DNA of 64,000 bases from Archangium violaceum (GTDB lineage: Bacteria > Myxococcota > Myxococcia > Myxococcales > Myxococcaceae): contig NZ_CP069396.1 in NCBI RefSeq assembly GCF_016887565.1, positions 5,314,001-5,378,000 of the forward strand. Reading direction: 5' to 3'. The notes under the pieces were generated by a model that saw nothing but the letters and a program-made list of their open reading frames with translations, was not told the DNA's origin and did no database searches. Every line of letters starts with the position of its first letter. Within the stretch, counting starts at the first letter, position 1. Made by a program: the position numbers and the translations under genes. Positions 1 to 8,573 of this stretch are shown here, piece after piece.

Positions 1-732
1 TGGACGTCGCTGGGCGGCAGCCAGTGGGTGAACAGCGATGCGATCGGCCGTTACCGGGACTTCCTGGTCAAGGACGTGGTGGGCTTCGTGGACCGCACGT
101 ACCGCACGCTGCCCAAGCCGGCGGCGCGTGCGGTGGTGGGGCACAGCTCGGGCGGGTACGGCGCGCTGGTGATGGGCCGCTACCACCCGGAGATCTTCTC
201 GCACCTGAGCGCCCAGTCGCCGGACGCCTACTTCGAGTACTGCTACCTGCCGGATCTCCCCAAGGTGGCCGCGGCGCTGCTCAAGGCGGGGGGGGTGGAG
301 GCGTGGTACCAGGACTTCGTCCGGCGCGCCCGCGACACCAAGGCCCGCGGCGATGACTTCACCGTCATCAACGCGCTGGCCATGGCCGCGGCGTACTCGC
401 CGAAGAAGGGCGAGCCGCTCAACCTGGAGCTGCCCTTCGATCAGCAGACGGGCCGCCTGAAGCTCGATGTGTGGAACCGCTGGCTGGTGCACGATCCGGT
501 GCGCTTCGTGCCCAAGTTCGTGGACGCGTTCCGCAAGCTGAAGACCGTCTACATCGACTGCGGCACCCGCGACGAGTTCAACCTGCGCTGGGGCGCCCGG
601 ATGATCGCCGAGGACCTCAAGCCCAGCGGCACCGAGCTCATCCACGAGGAGTTCGAGGACGGGCACACGGGCGTCAACTACCGCTTCGAACGCTCGCTGG
701 CGGTGCTCGGCCCGAGGCTCGCGCTCGAGTAG
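1..732 (+). CDS. Esterase D-family alpha/beta hydrolase, 5'-truncated
   Basis: The frame is open from the first base of the window, so the N-terminus lies upstream and only the last ~240 residues are seen. The nucleophile elbow GHSSGG is clear, and the end of the fold carries DCGTRDEF and EDGHTGV, which fit the acid and histidine of the catalytic triad. This is the pattern of the PF00756 putative-esterase family (esterase D, antigen 85, enterochelin esterase-like), usually 280-400 residues long. The substrate cannot be told from sequence. A 166-bp gap with hairpins separates it from the lysine operon, so co-transcription is doubtful. Confidence 0.8.
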   Translation, partial: WTSLGGSQWVNSDAIGRYRDFLVKDVVGFVDRTYRTLPKPAARAVVGHSSGGYGALVMGRYHPEIFSHLSAQSPDAYFEYCYLPDLPKVAAALLKAGGVEAWYQDFVRRARDTKARGDDFTVINALAMAAAYSPKKGEPLNLELPFDQQTGRLKLDVWNRWLVHDPVRFVPKFVDAFRKLKTVYIDCGTRDEFNLRWGARMIAEDLKPSGTELIHEEFEDGHTGVNYRFERSLAVLGPRLALE

Positions 733-830
733 CGGGCAGCGGGGGCACGATGACGCGGGGCGTTGTCCCCGCACTCGTGCCTTCGCCGTGACGTCCTGGT
801 GACGATGTCTCTGGCGCTCCAACGTTCGCC

Positions 831-882
831 CGGGTAGAGGCTACCCGTGCATTCGCGCGGGTGGGGACCATGCGCACCCGCG
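831..882 (+). promoter_or_regulatory. Two consecutive hairpins in the kdd leader
   Basis: A perfect 7-bp stem (CGGGTAG, 831-837; CTACCCG, 841-847; 3-nt loop) is followed by a perfect 8-bp stem (CGCGGGTG, 856-863; CACCCGCG, 875-882; 11-nt loop). The second ends 4 nt before the kdd ribosome binding site (GGAG, 887-890). The first could terminate the upstream esterase transcript. The second is close enough to modulate ribosome access to the operon. It is too short to be a lysine or cobalamin riboswitch. A regulatory role is inference. Confidence 0.4.
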
Positions 883-898
883 GCCTGGAGACAGAGCC

Positions 899-1930
899 AT
901 GAGTATCGACCGCTACGGACTGTCCCGCGTCGTCGGGGAGAAGGGCGTGCTGCCCCAGCGGGCGCGCAAGTTGGATCCGTCGCTGCCCTGCCGGGAGGCC
1001 GAGCTCCTCATCGACGTGGAGAGCCTCAACATCGACGCCGCCTCGTTCAAGCAGATCAAGGACGAGGTGGGCGCGGAGCCGGCGCGCATCGCCGCGCGCG
1101 TGCAGGAGATCGTCCGCGAGCGGGGCAAGATGCAGAACCCGGTGACGGGCTCGGGCGGCATGCTCATCGGCCGGGTGAAGGAGATCGGTCCGAAGCACCC
1201 GGCGCGCGGCGAGCTCCAGCCGGGCGACCGCATCGCCACGCTGGTGAGCCTCAGCCTGACGCCGCTCGTCATCGACGAGGTGAAGGCCGTGCACCCCTCC
1301 ATCGACCGGGTGGACATCCGCGGCTCGGCCATCCTCTTCGCCACGGGCCTCTACGCGAAGCTGCCCTCGGACATGCCGGACACGCTGGCGCTGGCGGCGC
1401 TCGACGTCGCGGGCGCGCCGGCCCTGGTGGCCCGGTGGTTGCGCCCGGGGATGACGGTGGGGGTGCTGGGGGCGGGCAAGAGCGGGGCGCTGTGCCTGGC
1501 GCAGGCGCGGCGCAGCCTGAAGGGTCAAGGCCGGCTGCTCGCACTCGACATCTCCGAGCAGGCGCTCGCCACCTTGAAGGGCATCGACCTGTGCGATGTG
1601 ACCCTGAAGGTGGACGCGACCCAGGCCGTGGACGTGATGGAGGCCGTGTCGCGGGCGACGGATGGGGCGTTGTGTGATCTGGTGATCAATTGCGCCTCGG
1701 TGGGCAACACGGAGATGGCGTCCATCCTCAGCGCGAAGGACGGGGGAACGGTCATCTTCTTCTCCATGGCGACGAGCTTCACCGCCGCGGCGCTGGGCGC
1801 CGAGGGCGTGGGCAAGGACGTCACCATGGTGGTGGGCAGCGGTTACGTGCCGGGGCACGCGGACTTCACCCTGGAGCTGCTGCGCGCGGAGCCGGCCCTG
1901 CGCCGCCTCTTCGAAACGCGTTACGTATAG
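899..1930 (+). CDS. kdd: L-erythro-3,5-diaminohexanoate dehydrogenase
   Basis: A 343-residue protein matching Kdd, which oxidatively deaminates 3,5-diaminohexanoate to 5-amino-3-oxohexanoate with NAD+. It has the overall shape of a zinc-free medium-chain dehydrogenase. The nucleotide-binding glycine motif GVLGAGKSG is at residues 188-196, and the N-terminal half contains the family's conserved ESLNIDAASF stretch. The start is set by GGAG at 887-890, 8 nt before the ATG. It is the first gene of the lysine operon, and kamD starts 12 nt after its stop. Identity rests on sequence recognition together with the unmistakable neighbours. Confidence 0.93.
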   Translation: MSIDRYGLSRVVGEKGVLPQRARKLDPSLPCREAELLIDVESLNIDAASFKQIKDEVGAEPARIAARVQEIVRERGKMQNPVTGSGGMLIGRVKEIGPKHPARGELQPGDRIATLVSLSLTPLVIDEVKAVHPSIDRVDIRGSAILFATGLYAKLPSDMPDTLALAALDVAGAPALVARWLRPGMTVGVLGAGKSGALCLAQARRSLKGQGRLLALDISEQALATLKGIDLCDVTLKVDATQAVDVMEAVSRATDGALCDLVINCASVGNTEMASILSAKDGGTVIFFSMATSFTAAALGAEGVGKDVTMVVGSGYVPGHADFTLELLRAEPALRRLFETRYV

Positions 1931-1942
1931 TAAGGTGCCGAC

Positions 1943-3493
1943 ATGCCAGGACCGTTCATCGAAGACGCGCAGATCGTTCGCGCGCGCAAGCTGGCGGAGG
2001 ACATCACCGAGCCCATCTTCGAGCTCATCCGCCGCCACACCACTGTCTCCATCGAGCGCACCGTGCTGCGCTTCTTCGGCATCGCGGATGCCGGCCCCGG
2101 AGGCGTGCCACTCGCCAACCTGATGGTGGACCGGCTCAAGGCCGCCGGGGTGCTGAACAGGGGAGCGGCGTATTGGTACGGCCGTGCCCTGCAGCTGGGC
2201 GCCCGCAGTCCGCTGGAGGCCGTGGAGCGCCTGACCGCGCTGCCAGCGGAGAAGCTGGGGCCCCTCTCGCCGGAGATGGAGCACAACCTGCGCGAGGAGG
2301 TGCAGGCCGAGGCCCAGGCGGCCATGGACGATCTCAAGTCCCGCATCGCCCAGCGTGACGCGCTGCGCAAGGAGCTGGGAAGCGCTCCGGCGCCGCACAA
2401 GTACGTCATCGTGGCCACGGGCAACATCTACGACGACGTGGACCAGGCGCGGGCGGCGGCGCAGGCGGGCGCGGACATCATCGCGGTCATCCGCTCCACG
2501 GCGCAGTCGCTGCTGGACTACGTGCCCCACGGGGCGACCACCGAGGGCTACGGCGGCACGTACGCCACCCAGGAGAACTTCCGCATCATGCGCGAGGCCC
2601 TGGATGACGAGAGCCGCAAGCTCAAGCGCTACATCCAGCTGACGAACTACTCGTCGGGCCTGTGCATGGCGGAGATCGCCTTCGCCGCGGCCTACGAGCG
2701 GCTGGACATGCTGCTCAACGACGCGATGTACGGAATCCTGTTCCGGGACATCAACATGCGGCGCACGTTCATCGACCAGTACTTCAGCCGCCGCATCTGC
2801 GCCCTGGCCGGCATCATCATCAACACGGGCGAGGACAACTACATCACCACGGCGGACGCGTACGACGCGGCGCACACGGTCATCGCCAGCCAGTTCATCA
2901 ACGAGACGTTCGCCAAGCGCGCGGGGCTGAAGGACTGGCAGCTGGGGCTGGGGCACTCGTACGAGATCGACCCGTACCGGGCGGACACGCTGCTGTTGGA
3001 GCTGTCGCAGGCGATGCTGGTGCGCCGGTGCTTCCCCAACGCGCCGCTGAAGTACATGCCGCCCACCAAGCACAAGGAGACGGACATCTTCTTCAGCCAC
3101 GCGTACGACGTGATGGCGGACCTGGTGGCCATCTGGACGCGGCAGGGCATCCAGCTGCTGGGGATGATGACCGAGGCCATGCACACGCCGCTGTTGGCGG
3201 ACCGGTACGTGGCGCTCAAGGCGGCCAGCTACATCTACAAGGCGGCCAAGGGCATCGACGAGGAGTTCACCGTGCGCGAGGACGGGAAGATCGCCAACCG
3301 CGCGCGCGAGGTGTTCGCCAAGGCGATGGAGTTGCTGGAGGAGTGCCAGAAGGACGGCATGGTGGCGGCCATCGGCCGGGGCCACTTCGGCGACGTGAAG
3401 CGCACGGAGACGGGTGGCAAGGGGCTCGAGGGCGTGCTGGAGAAGGCGCCGGATTACTTCAACCCGTTCCAGGACATGCTGGAGGCACTGTGA
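1943..3493 (+). CDS. kamD: Lysine 5,6-aminomutase alpha subunit
   Basis: A 516-residue protein of the normal length for the large subunit of the adenosylcobalamin- and PLP-dependent lysine 5,6-aminomutase. The enzyme moves the terminal amino group of beta-lysine (or D-lysine) to C5, giving the substrate of Kdd. This subunit supplies the TIM-barrel that houses substrate and PLP. The cobalamin motif and the PLP lysine are on KamE, as in the known enzyme. AAGGTG at 1932-1937 precedes the ATG. The stop overlaps the next gene's start (TGATG), so translation is probably coupled. Confidence 0.94.
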   Translation: MPGPFIEDAQIVRARKLAEDITEPIFELIRRHTTVSIERTVLRFFGIADAGPGGVPLANLMVDRLKAAGVLNRGAAYWYGRALQLGARSPLEAVERLTALPAEKLGPLSPEMEHNLREEVQAEAQAAMDDLKSRIAQRDALRKELGSAPAPHKYVIVATGNIYDDVDQARAAAQAGADIIAVIRSTAQSLLDYVPHGATTEGYGGTYATQENFRIMREALDDESRKLKRYIQLTNYSSGLCMAEIAFAAAYERLDMLLNDAMYGILFRDINMRRTFIDQYFSRRICALAGIIINTGEDNYITTADAYDAAHTVIASQFINETFAKRAGLKDWQLGLGHSYEIDPYRADTLLLELSQAMLVRRCFPNAPLKYMPPTKHKETDIFFSHAYDVMADLVAIWTRQGIQLLGMMTEAMHTPLLADRYVALKAASYIYKAAKGIDEEFTVREDGKIANRAREVFAKAMELLEECQKDGMVAAIGRGHFGDVKRTETGGKGLEGVLEKAPDYFNPFQDMLEAL

Positions 3494-3984
3494 TGCTCGG
3501 CTCGCTGCTGGTGATGGTGCTCACCGCCGGGGAGCCGGCGGAGGCGCTGAAGAAGTACGAGGTGAAGACGCTGGCGTTGCAGGTGCCCGCCGAGTGGAAG
3601 CAGTCCGAGGCGGACGGCACGCAGCGCTTCGACGACCCGTCCGGGGGCGCGTACCTGCTGGTGGATGTGGGGGCGGTGCAGACGGCGGGGATGAAGCCGC
3701 AGGTGTGCCTGGACAAGGTGCTGGGCGCCATGGGGAACGAGAAGGGCTGGCAGAAGTTGAAGCTCGGCAAGGCCCCGGCGGCGCGGCGGGTGGACACGGA
3801 CACGACGCCGGATGGCGCGGAGTCGGTGGAGACGGTGACGTACGTGGGGTGTGACGGGAAGACCACGTGGTCGCTCGTCTTCCACATGGACACGAAGCAG
3901 AAGGACCGCTTCGAGGCGCTGTCGGCGAAGGTGGCCAACAGCATCGCGTACGCGAAGCCCCCGGCGGGGAAGAAGGGGAAGTAG
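3493..3984 (+). CDS. Small secreted protein inside the kam operon, unknown
   Basis: A 163-residue protein that I do not recognise. Its ATG overlaps the kamD stop (TGATG), and kamE begins 6 nt after its own stop, so it is a genuine operon member. The first 18 residues (MLGSLLVMVLTAGEPAEA) look like a short signal peptide. The mature part has two cysteines (around residues 76 and 117) and a lysine-rich C-terminus (KKGK). An exported protein between two cytoplasmic aminomutase subunits is odd. If the hydrophobic stretch is instead an N-terminal strand, the protein could be cytoplasmic. No catalytic motif is visible. Confidence 0.75.
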   Translation: MLGSLLVMVLTAGEPAEALKKYEVKTLALQVPAEWKQSEADGTQRFDDPSGGAYLLVDVGAVQTAGMKPQVCLDKVLGAMGNEKGWQKLKLGKAPAARRVDTDTTPDGAESVETVTYVGCDGKTTWSLVFHMDTKQKDRFEALSAKVANSIAYAKPPAGKKGK

Positions 3985-3989
3985 GCGCC

Positions 3990-4778
3990 ATGGCGACGAA
4001 GCCGACGAAGCAGATCATCCGTCCCTACGGAGACCGGCGCGATGACGGGGTGGTGCAGCTGTCGTTCACGCTGCCGGTGCCGTTGTCGGAGAAGGCCAAG
4101 GAGGCCGCCGCGGTGCTGGCGCGGAAGATGGGGTTCACGGACGTGAAGGTGGCCGCCGCCGAGCGCGCCGCCGACACGTACACCTTCTTCATCGTGTACG
4201 CGCGCACGCCGCAGTCTCTGGACTACTCGGAGATCGACGTGCCCGAGGTGGTGGTGAAGAAGCTCGGGTTCGACGACCTCAACGGGCTCATCAAGGACAA
4301 GGTGGGCCGGCGCATCGTGGTGTTCGGCGCGTGCACGGGAACGGACACGCACACGGTGGGTATCGACGCCATCCTCAACATGAAGGGGTATGCGGGCGAC
4401 TACGGCCTGGAGCGCTATCCCTGGTTCGAGGCCCACAACCTGGGCAGCCAGGTGCCGAACGAGGACCTCATCAAGAGGGCCATGGCGCGCAACGCGGACG
4501 CGATCCTCGTGTCACAGGTGGTCACCCAGCGGGACGTGCACAAGGACAACTCGCGCCAGTTCATCGATGCGGCCAAGGCTGCGGGCATCCACGGGAAGAC
4601 GCTGCTGCTGCTGGGCGGGCCGCGAGTGGACCACAAGCTGGCGTTGGATCTGGGCTTCGACGCGGGCTTCGGCCCGGGGACGAAGCCCTCGGACGTGGCC
4701 AACTACATCGTGCACCAGGTCCTCCAGAAGGAGGGCAAGGAGGCGAAGAACGTGCACTGGGAGGGGGAGCCGCAATGA
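3990..4778 (+). CDS. kamE: Lysine 5,6-aminomutase beta subunit (B12- and PLP-binding)
   Basis: A 262-residue protein, the normal size for KamE. It carries the base-off cobalamin motif DxHxxG as DTHTVG, with the cobalt-ligating His at residue 121. Lys132 lies 11 residues later, the spacing of the known PLP Schiff-base lysine (His133/Lys144 in the characterised enzyme). It should therefore form an active heterodimer with KamD. The ATG at 3990 is chosen because it begins the conserved N-terminus directly after the preceding gene; longer in-frame readings overlap that gene. The stop overlaps the kal start (ATGA). Confidence 0.95.
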   Translation: MATKPTKQIIRPYGDRRDDGVVQLSFTLPVPLSEKAKEAAAVLARKMGFTDVKVAAAERAADTYTFFIVYARTPQSLDYSEIDVPEVVVKKLGFDDLNGLIKDKVGRRIVVFGACTGTDTHTVGIDAILNMKGYAGDYGLERYPWFEAHNLGSQVPNEDLIKRAMARNADAILVSQVVTQRDVHKDNSRQFIDAAKAAGIHGKTLLLLGGPRVDHKLALDLGFDAGFGPGTKPSDVANYIVHQVLQKEGKEAKNVHWEGEPQ

Positions 4779-5170
4779 GCAACGTGAAGGCGGTCATCCG
4801 GCTGCGCATGAGCAGCCACGACGCGCACTACGGTGGGAACCTGGTGGACGGGGCGCGGATGCTGGGGTTGTTCGGCGACGTGGCCACGGAGCTGTGCATC
4901 CGCCTGGACGGGGACGAGGGGCTGTTCCGTGCGTACGACTCGGTGGAGTTCCTGGCGCCGGTGTACGCCGGGGACTTCATCGAGGCGGAAGGGGAGATCA
5001 TCCAGACGGGCAACACGTCGCGGAAGATGCGCTTCGAGGCGCGCAAGGTGATCCGCCCGAGACCGGACGTGAACGACTCTGCTGCGGACGTGTTGGCGGA
5101 GCCGGTGGTGGTGTGCCGGGCGAGCGGGACGTGCGTGGTGCCGAAGGACAAACAGCGAGGCCAGCGATGA
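4775..5170 (+). CDS. kal: 3-aminobutyryl-CoA ammonia-lyase
   Basis: A 131-residue hotdog-fold protein that eliminates ammonia from L-3-aminobutyryl-CoA to give crotonyl-CoA. The N-terminus ([20 protein letters not shown]) and the segment [20 protein letters not shown] are typical of Kal and its thioesterase-like relatives. It is translationally coupled on both sides: its ATG overlaps the kamE stop, and its stop overlaps the kce ATG. Length and position in the pathway make the assignment firm, although the family is similar to small acyl-CoA thioesterases. Confidence 0.92.
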   Translation: MSNVKAVIRLRMSSHDAHYGGNLVDGARMLGLFGDVATELCIRLDGDEGLFRAYDSVEFLAPVYAGDFIEAEGEIIQTGNTSRKMRFEARKVIRPRPDVNDSAADVLAEPVVVCRASGTCVVPKDKQRGQR

Positions 5171-5994
5171 ACACGCCCATGGTGATTACCGCGGCGATGG
5201 TCGGCGCGGAGACGACGCGGGAGCAGACGCCGTACCTGCCCATCAGCGCGGAGGAGATCGCGGAGGACGCGGCGAAGTGCCGGGAGGCGGGGGCGGCGAT
5301 GGTGCACCTGCACGTGCGCACGCCGGACGGCAAGCCGTCGCAGGACACGGAGCTGTTCCGAGCGGCGATCCGGGCCATCCGCAAGAGGACGGACGTGCTC
5401 ATCCAGGTGTCCACGGGCGGAGCGGTGGGGATGGACGTGGACGAGCGCTGCGGCGGACTGCGGCTGACGGGTGAGGATCGCCCGGACATGGCGACGCTGA
5501 CGACGGGCACGGTGAACTTCGGGGACGAGGTGTTCTGGAACCCGCGTCCGCTGGTGCGAGACATCGCGAGACGCATCAAGGCGCTGGGGCTCCGGCCGGA
5601 GTTCGAGTGCTTCGACGTGGGGATGGTCGACGAAGCGCGTGCACTGGCGAAGGAGGGAGTAGCGGAGTTGCCGGGGCACTTCGACTTCGTGCTGGGTGTG
5701 CCAGGGGCGCTGACGGCGCGCGAGGACGCCTTGGACTTCATGATCAAGTCGCTGCCGGAGGGAAGCACGTGGACGGTGGCGGGGGTGGGGAGGCACCAGT
5801 TGCCGTTCGTGGAGCTGGCGGCGGTGCGAGGGGGTAACGCGCGAGTGGGGCTCGAGGACAACATCTACGTGTCCAAGGGAGTGCTGGCGAAGGGCAACTG
5901 GGAGCTGGTGGCGGAGGCGGCGAAGAGGGCGAAGGAAAAAGGCCGGACGCTGGCGACGCCGCAGGAAGCCCGCAAGCTGCTGCGTCTGACGTAA
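5167..5994 (+). CDS. kce: 3-keto-5-aminohexanoate cleavage enzyme
   Basis: A 275-residue BKACE (DUF849) family protein. Kce uses zinc and acetyl-CoA to cleave 5-amino-3-oxohexanoate to 3-aminobutyryl-CoA and acetoacetate. The zinc-binding HxH (VHLHVR, His47 and His49) and the C-terminal GLEDN motif of the family are present. It is the last tightly coupled gene of the lysine operon (ATGA overlap with kal). The expected downstream CoA-transferase and the lysine 2,3-aminomutase are not in this window, so they must be encoded elsewhere if the route is complete. Confidence 0.94.
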   Translation: MNTPMVITAAMVGAETTREQTPYLPISAEEIAEDAAKCREAGAAMVHLHVRTPDGKPSQDTELFRAAIRAIRKRTDVLIQVSTGGAVGMDVDERCGGLRLTGEDRPDMATLTTGTVNFGDEVFWNPRPLVRDIARRIKALGLRPEFECFDVGMVDEARALAKEGVAELPGHFDFVLGVPGALTAREDALDFMIKSLPEGSTWTVAGVGRHQLPFVELAAVRGGNARVGLEDNIYVSKGVLAKGNWELVAEAAKRAKEKGRTLATPQEARKLLRLT

Positions 5995-6007
5995 CCAAAC
6001 CCAAACA

Positions 6008-6042
6008 CCCCTCTCCCTTCGGGAGAGGGACGGGGTGAGGGT
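6008..6042 (+). repeat. REP-like palindromic repeat, copy 1
   Basis: An intergenic palindrome CCCTCTCCC-ttcg-GGGAGAGGG followed by a conserved GGGGTGAGGGT tail. Five copies with the same layout occur in this window, always between genes. This copy lies just downstream of kce and can form a stable hairpin in the mRNA, so it may act as a terminator or 3' stabiliser. Confidence 0.8.
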
Positions 6043-6072
6043 ATCTCGCCCCCCGGGTTGAGCCTGTTCAAG

Positions 6073-6108
6073 CTCCCTCTCCCTCTGGGAGAGGGCTGGG
6101 GTGAGGGT
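6073..6108 (+). repeat. REP-like palindromic repeat, copy 2
   Basis: A second copy in the same orientation, 30 bp after the first: CTCCCTCTCCC-tct-GGGAGAGGG plus the tail GGGGTGAGGGT. The tandem pair fills most of the kce-SDR intergenic region and argues that the SDR gene is transcribed separately. Confidence 0.8.
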
Positions 6109-6166
6109 CTACGACTCGAGAGCCCGTGACCCCGGACCCACGCACCACTGAGGAACCCAAGACACC

Positions 6167-6943
6167 ATGGAAACGGATCTGCGAGGCAAAGGAGTCCTCG
6201 TCACTGGGGGAGCGGGAGGAATCGGGAGCGCGGTGGTGCGAGCCTTCGCGGAGGAGGGGGCGAAGGTGGCGGTGCACTACCACCGGAGCGCGGACAAGGC
6301 CGAGTCGCTGGCGAAGGAGCTGGGAGGAGCGGCGCTGCGCGCGGACCTGACATCCGAGTCCGACGTAGATGCACTGGTCCCCGCCGCGGTGAAGGCCCTG
6401 GGGCGACTGGACGTGCTGGTGGCGAATGCGGGGGTCTGGCCGCCGCCGGACGAAGGCGTGTGGCAGATGTCGCTGGAGCGCTGGCGCCGGACGCTGGCGG
6501 AGAACCTGGACAGCGTGTTCCTGAGCTGCCGCGCCTTCCTGCGCCACGTGGCGACGACGGGGACGGGGAACATCATCCTGATCAGCTCGACGGCGGGGCT
6601 GTTCGGGGAGGCGGGGCACTCGGACTACGCGGCGGCGAAGGGGGCGCTGGCGAGCGGGTTCCTCAAGAGCCTGAAGAACGAGATCACGCGCATCGCGCCG
6701 TTGGGCCGTGTGAACACGGTATGCCCGGGGTGGACGGCGGTGGATCGGCACAAGGACAAGCTGGAGAACCCGGCGTTCATCAACCGGGTGACGCGGACGA
6801 TGCCGATGCGCAAGGTGGGCCGACCCGAGGACGTGGCGCGGGTGGTGGTGACGCTGGCGTCGGACCGCATCTCCGGCCACGTGACGGGCGAGGTCATCAC
6901 CGTGGCCGGAGGCATGGAAGGCCGCGTGCTGCACGAGACCTGA
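6167..6943 (+). CDS. Short-chain dehydrogenase/reductase (SDR)
   Basis: A 258-residue classical SDR. The cofactor motif TGGAGGIG is at residues 13-20, the NAG motif is at 87-89, and the active site Ser140/141, Tyr154 and Lys158 (SDYAAAKG) is complete. The C-terminal GHVTGEVITVAGG is typical of FabG-like 3-oxoacyl reductases. The substrate is unknown. It is co-oriented with the lysine operon and could reduce a 3-oxo or 3-hydroxyacyl intermediate, but two REP palindromes separate it from kce. No strong ribosome binding site is visible before the ATG. Confidence 0.88.
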   Translation: METDLRGKGVLVTGGAGGIGSAVVRAFAEEGAKVAVHYHRSADKAESLAKELGGAALRADLTSESDVDALVPAAVKALGRLDVLVANAGVWPPPDEGVWQMSLERWRRTLAENLDSVFLSCRAFLRHVATTGTGNIILISSTAGLFGEAGHSDYAAAKGALASGFLKSLKNEITRIAPLGRVNTVCPGWTAVDRHKDKLENPAFINRVTRTMPMRKVGRPEDVARVVVTLASDRISGHVTGEVITVAGGMEGRVLHET

Positions 6944-6950
6944 GCGTTGC

Positions 6951-7574
6951 TCACGGCTTGCGCGAGGCGCGCAGGATCTTCACGGGCGGGGTGAGCGCCT
7001 GCCCGCTCGCGGGCGCCTGCTGGATGGATCGGACCACGTCCATGCCGCGCACGACCTTGCCGAAGGCGCCGAAGCCCTGGCCGTCCGGGTTGCGCTTGCC
7101 GCCGTGGTCGAGCGCGGGCTGGTCGCCGATGCAGATGAAGAAGTCCGAGACGGCGGAGTCGGGCGTGTCGCGCGCCATCGAGACCGTGCCGTCCTTGTGC
7201 TGGATGCCGGTCTCGTTCGTGCGCTCGAGGGGAATCGGCGGGCGCTGCTCGGACTCGCGGGCGGGGTTGATGCCGCCCTGGATGACCTCGATCTTCACCG
7301 TGTTGTTCGGCTGGTTGTCGGGCTTCAGCTTCACGGTGCGGTGGAACACACCGCCGTCGTAGAGCCCGGCATCCACATAGGCGAGGAAGTTCTTCACCGT
7401 CTTCGGGGCGCGGGCCTCGTTGAGCTCCAGCTCGATTTCCCCCTTGTCGGTCTGCATCACCACACGGACCGGCTTGGGCTGCTCGGGCTTCGGGTCCTTC
7501 TTCGGAGCGGCGGCGAAGGCGGCGGGAGCGAGGGCGAGCAGCACGGCGAGGCAGGTGGAGGAAAGCGTGTTCAT
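6951..7574 (-). CDS. Exported cyclophilin-type peptidyl-prolyl isomerase
   Basis: About 207 residues. It begins with a signal peptide (MNTLSSTCLAVLLALAPAAFA) and then a lysine/proline-rich linker. The cyclophilin domain shows TDKGEIELELNEARAPKTV, GGVFHRT and GQGFGAFGKVVRGMDVV. The family catalyses proline cis-trans isomerisation in periplasmic proteins. I chose the inner ATG at 7574 over one 14 codons upstream, because CAGGAG sits 8 nt before it and it begins the signal peptide. It is probably the last gene of a minus-strand run with the DMT and aquaporin genes. Confidence 0.88.
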   Translation of the reverse strand: MNTLSSTCLAVLLALAPAAFAAAPKKDPKPEQPKPVRVVMQTDKGEIELELNEARAPKTVKNFLAYVDAGLYDGGVFHRTVKLKPDNQPNNTVKIEVIQGGINPARESEQRPPIPLERTNETGIQHKDGTVSMARDTPDSAVSDFFICIGDQPALDHGGKRNPDGQGFGAFGKVVRGMDVVRSIQQAPASGQALTPPVKILRASRKP

Positions 7575-7612
7575 CGGAATCTCCTGAGCACGGGGGAAGA
7601 GGCGGGAACGCA

Positions 7613-8521
7613 TCACGAAGTCGTCTGGCCCGGCGGCTCACGGGTCCACAGGTCGCGCGAGGCGAGCATGGCGCCACCGATGATGAAGAGACAGGCCAGA
7701 GCCAGGGTGACGCTGGGGCGGGTGCGCCCGGAGACGATGAGCAGCAGCGTGGACAGCAGCGGGGTGGCGTAGGAGAGGCCCGCGAGCGCCCGGATGTTCC
7801 CGCGCTTCACGCCGACATCCCAGACGAAGAAGGCGAGCCCCGTGGGCCCTGCACCCATGAGGAACAGGGCGAGCCACTCACCCGGAGCCGGCCAGACGGT
7901 GCGCTCGAAGGCCAGGTGGCAGAGCGCGGCGAGCACCGCGGTGACGCCGCAGAAGCCGCCGACGGTGTCGGTGGGCACCGAGCCGAAGCGGCGCGAGAGG
8001 ACCGAGTAGGCGCCCCAGGTCACGGCGCAGGCGAGCGCCGAGGCATATCCAGCGACGTACTCGGGGCGGAAGACGACCCGGCCACCATCCGTCACCAACA
8101 GCAGCGTGCCGCACAGGCCCAGCACGGCCCCGGCCACATGCCATGCGCGCAGACGCTCGCCGGGAAGCAGCGCCGAGAAGAGCACGATGAGCAGCGGCCA
8201 CAGGTAGTTGATGAGGTTGGCCTCCACGGGGGGCGCCGTCTTCAGGGCCAGGAAGTAGAGGAAGTGGTAGCCGAACAACCCTCCCACGCCGATCAACCAC
8301 ACCACGCCCGGTTGGCGCAGGTGGCTCCCGATGTCCTCGCGCCGCACCAGCCACTTGCCGAGCGTCAGCAGGAAGGCGACGGCGAAGGAGATGGCCACGG
8401 TCTGGAAGGGAGGCACGGAGCCCGTGAACGTCGTCAGGAGCGCGAGCGAGGCCCAGAGCAGGATGGCCACCGCGCCGATGGCCGTGGCGCGGGCGGTGGA
8501 GGCGGAGGGGGCAGGGGCCAT
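7613..8521 (-). CDS. DMT-superfamily (EamA) membrane transporter
   Basis: A 302-residue membrane protein with about ten hydrophobic segments in two EamA halves (for example AIGAVAILLWASLALLT near the N-terminus and FLMGAGPTGLAFFVWDVGVK in the second half). Family members export amino acids, metabolites or drugs; the substrate is unknown. The start at 8521 is preceded by AAGGGAG with 7-nt spacing, which excludes the longer open frame extending upstream over the aquaporin gene. Its start is 52 bp from the aquaporin stop, and the cyclophilin gene follows 38 bp later. Confidence 0.87.
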   Translation of the reverse strand: MAPAPSASTARATAIGAVAILLWASLALLTTFTGSVPPFQTVAISFAVAFLLTLGKWLVRREDIGSHLRQPGVVWLIGVGGLFGYHFLYFLALKTAPPVEANLINYLWPLLIVLFSALLPGERLRAWHVAGAVLGLCGTLLLVTDGGRVVFRPEYVAGYASALACAVTWGAYSVLSRRFGSVPTDTVGGFCGVTAVLAALCHLAFERTVWPAPGEWLALFLMGAGPTGLAFFVWDVGVKRGNIRALAGLSYATPLLSTLLLIVSGRTRPSVTLALACLFIIGGAMLASRDLWTREPPGQTTS

Positions 8522-8573
8522 GGTCGGCTCCCTTCGTAGGCCGACTCGGCGCGGGCAACAAGGCCGGAGGGCC

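Noticed and set aside
731-898. Lysine or cobalamin riboswitch in front of the kam operon
   Set aside because: Only two simple hairpins are present; the conserved elements of the L-box or B12-box were not seen and the space is short.
674-3385. Minus-strand open frame of ~900 codons opposite kdd and kamD
   Set aside because: Antisense shadow of GC-rich coding DNA; Arg/His/Gln-rich with no domain, while the plus strand encodes well-known enzymes.
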